From Mesostigma viride (lineage: Eukaryota > Streptophyta > Mesostigmatophyceae > Mesostigmatales > Mesostigmataceae): a stretch of DNA of 64,000 nucleotides. Below the pieces are notes generated by a model that saw nothing but the letters and a program-made list of their open reading frames with translations, was not told the DNA's origin and did no database searches. Where the stretch lies: assembly GCA_009746045.1 (NCBI GenBank), contig RPFO01000034.1, forward strand, positions 3,844,840 to 3,908,839, read 5' to 3'. Position numbers and translations under genes: made by a program. This document shows positions 58,751 through 64,000 of this stretch, piece after piece; within the stretch, counting starts at the first letter, position 1; each line of letters opens with the position of its first letter.

Positions 58751-61700
58751 TTAAAGTGTCGCCTGAACTAGACGAAGCTTGTCATACTGAGGCCTAGCCT
58801 TGGCATACAGCTTGGTCAAAGCATCTGAAATGTTATCATTGTCGCGAACATGGTACAGCGAAACAGCGTCACTATATTCTTTGGCACGAAGGAAGTCGAG
58901 CTTGCGCGTGCGCGCATAAGGATCAGCCAAAAAGTCAATCAGCGACTGCGAATCCGTGAAGATGGTGGTATCAACCTGTGGAATGACACGGCAAAACTTC
59001 AAACACCACCGAAGAACCGCACGGAAATACATCAACTCCTCAGCAGTCTCGCAGAAGGCACGAGCCTCTGCAGTGTCACTACCCACATACACCCGCCGAT
59101 GTAAGCGAGAAAACCACGCAAAGGGTGAAGGGGAAGATTCAGGGACATGGACAGTGGCAGAATTACTCAAAAGCACCACAGCGGCACAGCGCCCACGGAG
59201 CTTAGAGATATTAGCACTATCCAAACTGCTATCACAATACGCGGACAAGTGAATAGGCCGCTCATAGTCCACCCCATGTAAGACCAACCCAGGGGAGGCA
59301 GAAATGTACTTACACATGACATTGCGGGAAAGAGAGCACATCAAGTCATCTGGCAACCGAGCAAGCACCGCCAAGTCAGGGGAGACGGTAGAGACCAGCC
59401 AGTTCAGCTTACCCCGCAGAGAACCACACTCAGCAGGCTGAATATACTGACTAGTAAGGGATGAAAGCTGAGTGATGAGCTCCTGAACATAGTCCCCCGC
59501 TGCACGCAGCTTCATCACATATCTGCCAGAGGCATCCTTGGTGAGCATAGTGTCGACGCCACAGAACTTGACATACTTGTCCAAGACGCGGCGAATGACC
59601 TTGCCGACCGGGAAGTGCTGAGCAACAGTGGCACAAAACCAGTCTAGCCACGGTGTGGGGCCCATGCAGTCCACATCATCGACATGAATGAACACAAAAA
59701 CTGGCTGCCCCTCCCATGAGCCAACAAACAGAGAGGGGTCCAGGTCATGATAGTACATGTGCATCACATCAAGCAAAAGACGCTCGAGGCAAAGGCGCCA
59801 AATCCGAGGACCTGTCACAGTACCGTCAACACCCTTCAAGAGACGGAGAAACTTCTTGCCCATGATAGGCTGCCACAAGGGAGGACAGCGCACATACAAG
59901 CGGGTCGTGCCAGCCCACACATTCTCAGCGAGCTTGGGATCACCATTCAAAAAAGCTTTGCTGAAATCCATGAGGGCTGACTCATACGGAAGTCCCTTGT
60001 TGAGCTGGCCTAGGTAGAAGGACAGGACCATGCGCCAATTATCCTTGATCAACCCAGGTGCTGAGATGGCATTGTCCGGAAGATCACTAGTACCTGAAAA
60101 TTCTAGGACCACCGGGCGAACAAAAGGCACCCTAGTTGTTGTGTCAGGCACCAACTTACGCTCCAAAGTCCACTTGTGGCGCAAAAGGCGAGCACCACTG
60201 GGCACTTCATCAACCGGTTCAACAGCACGGTATGCAAGCCACCTTTCACCTGACGCAATAATGGCCTTAGTCCACCCATCTAGCCCCTCCTCCGTTTGAC
60301 ACTCCACGTCAGCATCATGGTAAGAGATAGGGCTTTGGGTAGCAACATCATGACGTCCAATGCCGAGACTAGCCAAGCTAGGACGTTTAGGAAGCAACAA
60401 CTGAGTTACCAACGGCACATCACTCTCACGGGCATAGTTCACGTGCCGAATGTTGCCTATGACAGCAACAAGTTGGCAGTCAGACATGACAGCATAGTCC
60501 TCAAGAGGCAGATCAGCATGCCCCTCCCGCCGCAAGCAGGTGGAGTTGACCCAGACATCCTCCCGTACAAGGAAGTTCTGACCAAGGATTGGTGGACCAC
60601 TATACCCTTCCACCACGCAAAACTCAACTAGCACCCCCATCACATTGACATCAATGACACCAAGGACAGGGAACTTCGTTGAGCCAGCAAAATCAGTCAC
60701 ACACTCCCAGTGCACTGAGGGTCTCACAGGATTGTAGTGCAGGGATGAGACAATGGAGGTTCTCGCCTGCGTATCTACCAACATCCTCATACCATGCTGA
60801 TCACCCAGGGTACCAAATGCGGATACCATCGCTGCCTTGACGGGATTTTGCAAAGCGTCTGTAGGAGGTTTACGCATCAACCTTTCTACAGCAAGGGTGA
60901 GAAAGCCCTTACGGCTTGGGCGCTCAAGACAGGAACTGCCCTGAGTACTATCCCTACCAACGCAGGGATCCTCCCGACCAACGCCAGAAGGGGGGAGGTT
61001 AGGCAAGCTGTCGCGCAAGCTCTCTGCCTGTTCTACCCCTAGGGTGTGTAAGTGGTGTGCTACCACAGCAACATCATCATCATAGTCCCCACTCTGCAAC
61101 TCCAACTCAGCTTCCCCACTAGGCGCGCTAGTACCACTGTCCCCTGCATTGTCACATACAGGAGCCGAAGAGGAAGGAGGAGTCACAGTGCTAGAGAGCC
61201 TGCTAGGGTCGGAGTACAACTCCAACACTCTAGACCAAGCCTCCACATCACGCATGTAGGGCTTCACCCTATTCCAAGCCATAGTGACCTCAGTGCCCTC
61301 ATAGTCCACCACGCATTTACGCATAGCAGCATCACAAGAAATTACCTTGGCTGGACCAAGCCACCTGCCACGCTTACCCAGGGCACCTTCCTTGTGCAGC
61401 CAAACATCATGCCCCACACTGGGCTCATAAGCCCCACGTCGCCTATCCAACTGGACAAGGCGCTGAAAACGGGATGCTAGGTGGTCTTTGTACACATCCA
61501 CCACCACATCGTGATATTGGCCAAACTGCAAACCCTCGGCAGTCACCAACACCCCATCCTGTGTCGACATCAGCACACGGTTGTTCAAACTTCGACACAC
61601 GGCAAGTGCCCACAAGAGCCGACTAGAGAATTCACTGTGTGGCATGTGGTCCCCACGTCGGGTAGCAAGCAGCTTAAACTCCTGTACCGCTCTCTCCGCT

Positions 61701-62386
61701 ATCCCTTGTGACTCGTGGTCCTCACGCCCCACTGTTCCCACAAACTCATATCCAGGTTCCTTGGCAGCCCACTTGAATTGCTGATCAAACTGCATCCCTG
61801 TAACCATGCTAAACATGGAGTCCAACAGGTCTATCCCCTCAAGGAGGTCCCCAACATGCTGTGACTTGAGTGGGACAACTGAAACAAAATGGGAAAATCT
61901 GTCTATTCCCAGCAAGTAGACAGCCTGGTCCTGGAACAAAATGTCACACACCAAGTGACCACGCTCAAGGGGTGGGTGTTTGACATGCCTACGTGCACGC
62001 TTAGGCGCAGTGGACTGACACTGGTGACAACCACTGTACATGGACTGCACCGTGCTAGCCAACTTAGTCCCCGGTGCCAGTGCCCGTGCAAAACGGATAG
62101 CGTGGGTCCCATGGCCTAACACATGATGCAAGCGTGCAGCAACAGCAGTCAAGGAAAGGACTTCACCTGGTGTGGCCAGTGACCCCCCATCGTCACGGTC
62201 GACGTGCATGAGTCCAGCTTGCATAGTACCAGCATTACTGGTCGGTGGGGGTTCATGGTCCCGCGTTGCAGGCGTAACAATGTCTGTGCACAAGCCGCTA
62301 CGCAACACAGCAGCAATGCACGCAGCAGAATTGTTGTCTACACAACTACCCAGCTCATCACATGCAGCTAGATTAGTGGTAAACAC
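58751..62386 (-). CDS. Pol polyprotein of copia-class element 2 (integrase, protease-like, RT, RNase H)
   Basis: 1,211 codons from the first plausible start; the first codon is GTG, not ATG. The pol frame stays open across the gag stop in the -1 frame, consistent with the frameshift expression used by many retroelements. Integrase: HHVLGHG and CHQCQ (HHCC, about residue 85-125), CDILFQD, FDQQF and ESQGIAERAVQEF (DDE). Protease-like domain at about 530-600: MLVDTQARTSIVSS, VVEGYSGPPILGQNF. RT at about 690-960: MDFSKAFLNGD and FVFIHVDDVD (catalytic VDD). RNase H at about 1040-1205: YCDSS, DTAEARAF, FTDSQS and ISDALTK. The protease after the integrase is unusual for copia, whose usual order is protease-integrase-RT-RNase H; element 1 shares it. 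Confidence 0.88.
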   Translation of the reverse strand: MFTTNLAACDELGSCVDNNSAACIAAVLRSGLCTDIVTPATRDHEPPPTSNAGTMQAGLMHVDRDDGGSLATPGEVLSLTAVAARLHHVLGHGTHAIRFARALAPGTKLASTVQSMYSGCHQCQSTAPKRARRHVKHPPLERGHLVCDILFQDQAVYLLGIDRFSHFVSVVPLKSQHVGDLLEGIDLLDSMFSMVTGMQFDQQFKWAAKEPGYEFVGTVGREDHESQGIAERAVQEFKLLATRRGDHMPHSEFSSRLLWALAVCRSLNNRVLMSTQDGVLVTAEGLQFGQYHDVVVDVYKDHLASRFQRLVQLDRRRGAYEPSVGHDVWLHKEGALGKRGRWLGPAKVISCDAAMRKCVVDYEGTEVTMAWNRVKPYMRDVEAWSRVLELYSDPSRLSSTVTPPSSSAPVCDNAGDSGTSAPSGEAELELQSGDYDDDVAVVAHHLHTLGVEQAESLRDSLPNLPPSGVGREDPCVGRDSTQGSSCLERPSRKGFLTLAVERLMRKPPTDALQNPVKAAMVSAFGTLGDQHGMRMLVDTQARTSIVSSLHYNPVRPSVHWECVTDFAGSTKFPVLGVIDVNVMGVLVEFCVVEGYSGPPILGQNFLVREDVWVNSTCLRREGHADLPLEDYAVMSDCQLVAVIGNIRHVNYARESDVPLVTQLLLPKRPSLASLGIGRHDVATQSPISYHDADVECQTEEGLDGWTKAIIASGERWLAYRAVEPVDEVPSGARLLRHKWTLERKLVPDTTTRVPFVRPVVLEFSGTSDLPDNAISAPGLIKDNWRMVLSFYLGQLNKGLPYESALMDFSKAFLNGDPKLAENVWAGTTRLYVRCPPLWQPIMGKKFLRLLKGVDGTVTGPRIWRLCLERLLLDVMHMYYHDLDPSLFVGSWEGQPVFVFIHVDDVDCMGPTPWLDWFCATVAQHFPVGKVIRRVLDKYVKFCGVDTMLTKDASGRYVMKLRAAGDYVQELITQLSSLTSQYIQPAECGSLRGKLNWLVSTVSPDLAVLARLPDDLMCSLSRNVMCKYISASPGLVLHGVDYERPIHLSAYCDSSLDSANISKLRGRCAAVVLLSNSATVHVPESSPSPFAWFSRLHRRVYVGSDTAEARAFCETAEELMYFRAVLRWCLKFCRVIPQVDTTIFTDSQSLIDFLADPYARTRKLDFLRAKEYSDAVSLYHVRDNDNISDALTKLYAKARPQYDKLRLVQATL

Positions 62387-62409
62387 ATCATCGTCCCAAC
62401 ATGGGCTAT

Positions 62410-63636
62410 CTAGTTTGCTGCAGAGGGAGCAGGGACAGGCACATGAGTGTTAGCAGGTGTGGCCTGGGTGTTCCCCTGCCTCTGCCATTTGTTCCACTTG
62501 GCCTTCTTGGGCCGCATGTTGCCAGCCGGCTTGGGCGGGCGCTTCTTGCCCTGCGGACCGCGTGTGTGCTTGCAGTCCTTGGCGAAGTGCCCTGGCTGGT
62601 GGCAGGCGCCACACAGCCGCACATTCGGACCAGCCTTCGTGTTGGCTGGGCAATCCGACCACACATGCCCGGTGCCCTGGCATCGGCCACACTTCTCTTC
62701 ACCTGCACCATGAATTCTTGCAATGGGCGCTGCAGCAGAGGAAAGAGGGTCAGAAATGCCCGCTGCCACCAATGCCTTGGCGGCAGCCGGCACAGCAACA
62801 GAATTGCGAATAATCTGGAAAGCCTCTGCCCTATTTGCTAGCTTGTCGACAGTCAGTGTTCCCGACATGCCCTGGAGGGCGGACTCAGACAGGCTACCAG
62901 ACATGATGCCCTTTGCCAGAAACATTACCACCGAGAAGGCGTCACCTGGCGAGCAGGACGACAACGCCAGTTTCTGCTCGTAGTCGAGCGTTGCCTGGCT
63001 GATGTCTACCTTCCGATTCAGATCAAACTTTAGAATACTCACTGCATCTGCGACGAGGCGCATTAGCCCCGTCTTCAGGAGATTCTTCTCAAGGCTAGCC
63101 ATGAATTCTTCCCAGCTCCGGTCCTCCTTGTAGGCTATCTCGATCAGGTCGGATACGACCTTGTAACCCTCGGTGGCCAGCCGATTGCGCCTCAGCAATT
63201 CGATAGGCTTGGCTACCATGTCTTGGACATCACTGTGCCACTTGCGCAGGTTCAAAATAAACTGTTCTTTCACCTTCTCTGATGGCTCAGGAGCCGCTGG
63301 AATCGGCGCAGGAATTCGCTCCTCGATCACCTTTTGCTCCTTCATCCAGAGGATGCGGGCAGCACGGTCTAGGCTTGCAGTGCGCAGCCCAGCCGCCTGT
63401 GATCCACTTGGCAGCTCCGCTGCACGGGCAGCTGCAGGTGCAGTTTCCTCCGCCGCAGTGTCCACCACTGCGGGGCTATCCTGCTTGGCAAATTCTTCGT
63501 TCAGATTCCTCTGAATCTCGCTCGCGGTGGGCTTGCGAAGTGTGCCCACGCCCTTCGAGCCCAGGGCTCCGAGATTCGGCAGCTTGATTTTGTGTTTGAT
63601 TTTCGACGACGGCGTTGTCAGGCCCGTCCGGAACAT
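62410..63636 (-). CDS. Gag of copia-class element 2
   Basis: ATG at 63636, 30 bp inside the 5' LTR; TAG at 62410-62412; 408 codons. The N-terminus is basic. The middle is a helical capsid-like domain (WHSDVQDMVAKPIELLRR, ISQATLDYEQKLALSS). Two CCHC zinc knuckles follow: CGRCQGTGHVWSDCP and CGACHQPGHFAKDC, both CX2CX4HX4C. A Lys/Pro-rich tail ends the protein. Gag packages the element RNA in the cytoplasm. The sequence stays open upstream of the ATG into the flanking gypsy sequence, but the ATG just after the LTR is the natural start. Confidence 0.85.
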   Translation of the reverse strand: MFRTGLTTPSSKIKHKIKLPNLGALGSKGVGTLRKPTASEIQRNLNEEFAKQDSPAVVDTAAEETAPAAARAAELPSGSQAAGLRTASLDRAARILWMKEQKVIEERIPAPIPAAPEPSEKVKEQFILNLRKWHSDVQDMVAKPIELLRRNRLATEGYKVVSDLIEIAYKEDRSWEEFMASLEKNLLKTGLMRLVADAVSILKFDLNRKVDISQATLDYEQKLALSSCSPGDAFSVVMFLAKGIMSGSLSESALQGMSGTLTVDKLANRAEAFQIIRNSVAVPAAAKALVAAGISDPLSSAAAPIARIHGAGEEKCGRCQGTGHVWSDCPANTKAGPNVRLCGACHQPGHFAKDCKHTRGPQGKKRPPKPAGNMRPKKAKWNKWQRQGNTQATPANTHVPVPAPSAAN

Positions 63637-63665
63637 TTTGAAAATGTTCTTTCTTGAGTACAAGT

Positions 63666-63772
63666 TGCAATAATGTGTTTTGGATACCAACGCTCTTCGT
63701 CGAGAGGCAAGTGCTTTGGTGCTACGCAGAGGAACACGCAGGCGGCTTACCTCGTCCGCCGTCAACGTTGCA
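63666..63772 (-). repeat. 5' LTR of copia-class element 2
   Basis: 107 bp direct repeat of 58061-58165. The bases after it on the minus strand, ACTTGTACTCAAGAAAG, do not fit the standard initiator-Met primer site, so another tRNA or an internal tRNA fragment may prime it. Confidence 0.85.
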
Positions 63773-64000
63773 GCAGCCTTTGACCTTCTCAAGTCCCGTC
63801 TGACCACAGCCCCGGTGCTGATCTTGCCTGACCCCAGCAAACATTTTGTGGTGGCGTGCGATGCCAGCAAGGTGGCCATCGGCGGTGTGCTACTCCAGGA
63901 CCATGGAAACGGCCTACAACCGATAGAGTACATCTCACGCACTATGATTCCTGCAGAGCGCAACTACCCCGTACATCAACAAGAGCTCTTGGCTCTTCGT
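63773..64000 (+). mobile_element. Ty3/gypsy-like pol: RT thumb/RNase H start, cut by the window edge
   Basis: Open plus frame: AAFDLLKSRLTTAPVLILPD, FVVACDASKVAIGGVLLQD and NYPVHQQELLALR. These are the typical RT-to-RNase H junction of Ty3/gypsy elements (CDAS with the catalytic Asp, EL near the second acidic residue). It is on the same strand as the gag at 55.9-58.06 kb, but protease and the RT core are absent from the window. Confidence 0.8.

Larger units (their letters stand above)
58061..63772 (-). mobile_element. Copia-class LTR retrotransposon 2, minus strand, looks whole
   Basis: 5.7 kb element with short direct LTRs (105 and 107 bp, TGCAA..TTGCA ends, two 1-base differences), one gag ORF and one 1.2-kilocodon pol ORF, both uninterrupted. 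Order on the minus strand: LTR, gag, integrase, protease-like domain, RT, RNase H, about 0.58 kb non-coding, LTR. Near-identical LTRs and open frames show a very recent insertion. No matching 5 bp target duplication flanks it (GGAGT to the left, GCAGC to the right). Confidence 0.88.

Overview
This is eukaryotic nuclear DNA from a repeat-packed genome, most likely a green alga or early streptophyte alga. The evidence is one spliced host gene of the plant HINT4 type with five GT-AG introns, Ty1/copia and Ty3/gypsy elements, several LINE families, TTAA-targeting DNA elements, and long micro- and minisatellites. Species assignment is inference. Nothing bacterial (operons, ribosome binding sites, CRISPR) is present.

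Layout. 1-2146: a 1.12 kb unit repeated in tandem. 2631-11581 (+): a HINT4-type HIT-family nucleotide hydrolase/transferase gene of six coding exons, 169 codons plus stop, whose second intron carries a 300 bp G-rich tract, a run of 60 G and a 600 bp array of a 10-mer. 12.0-13.5 kb (-): an internally deleted LINE with a tRNA-like repeat inside. 14.3-16.8 and 17.5-22.0 kb (+): two diverged copies of an unclassified two-gene DNA transposon family. 22.1-22.9 kb: 184 bp tandem repeats. 23.4-24.66 kb (+): a 5'-truncated LINE with an (ATCC)n tract near its 3' end.

24.9-42.95 kb is a nested stack that resolves to the base from target-site duplications (TSDs). A ~0.4 kb TIR element was hit by a LINE (minus strand; 10 bp TSD, ~3.8 kb). 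That LINE was hit by a piggyBac-like TTAA element, by a copia-class LTR element (GAGAG TSD), and by a small LTR element with no gag or pol (GTGTG TSD). The copia-class element was itself hit by an ORF1-only LINE (10 bp TSD).

43.39-44.05 kb is a probable solo LTR. 44.12-54.70 kb is a 10.6 kb unit bounded by perfect 29 bp inverted repeats. It holds a second TTAA element, a minus-strand gene of unknown function, a fragmentary coiled-coil/poly-Q gene, and four large minisatellites. 55-64 kb is a Ty3/gypsy element. A small ORF with an RNase H1-type hybrid-binding domain lies before its gag, and it is interrupted by an apparently whole copia-class element (58.06-63.77 kb, minus strand) with 105-107 bp LTRs.

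The most novel points are these. The two copia-class elements share the order gag-integrase-protease-RT-RNase H, with the protease-like domain after the integrase. The two-gene transposon family is unclassified. An RNase H1 hybrid-binding domain ORF lies upstream of a gypsy gag. The LINE family has an ORF1-only member. The 10.6 kb TIR unit is full of megasatellites.
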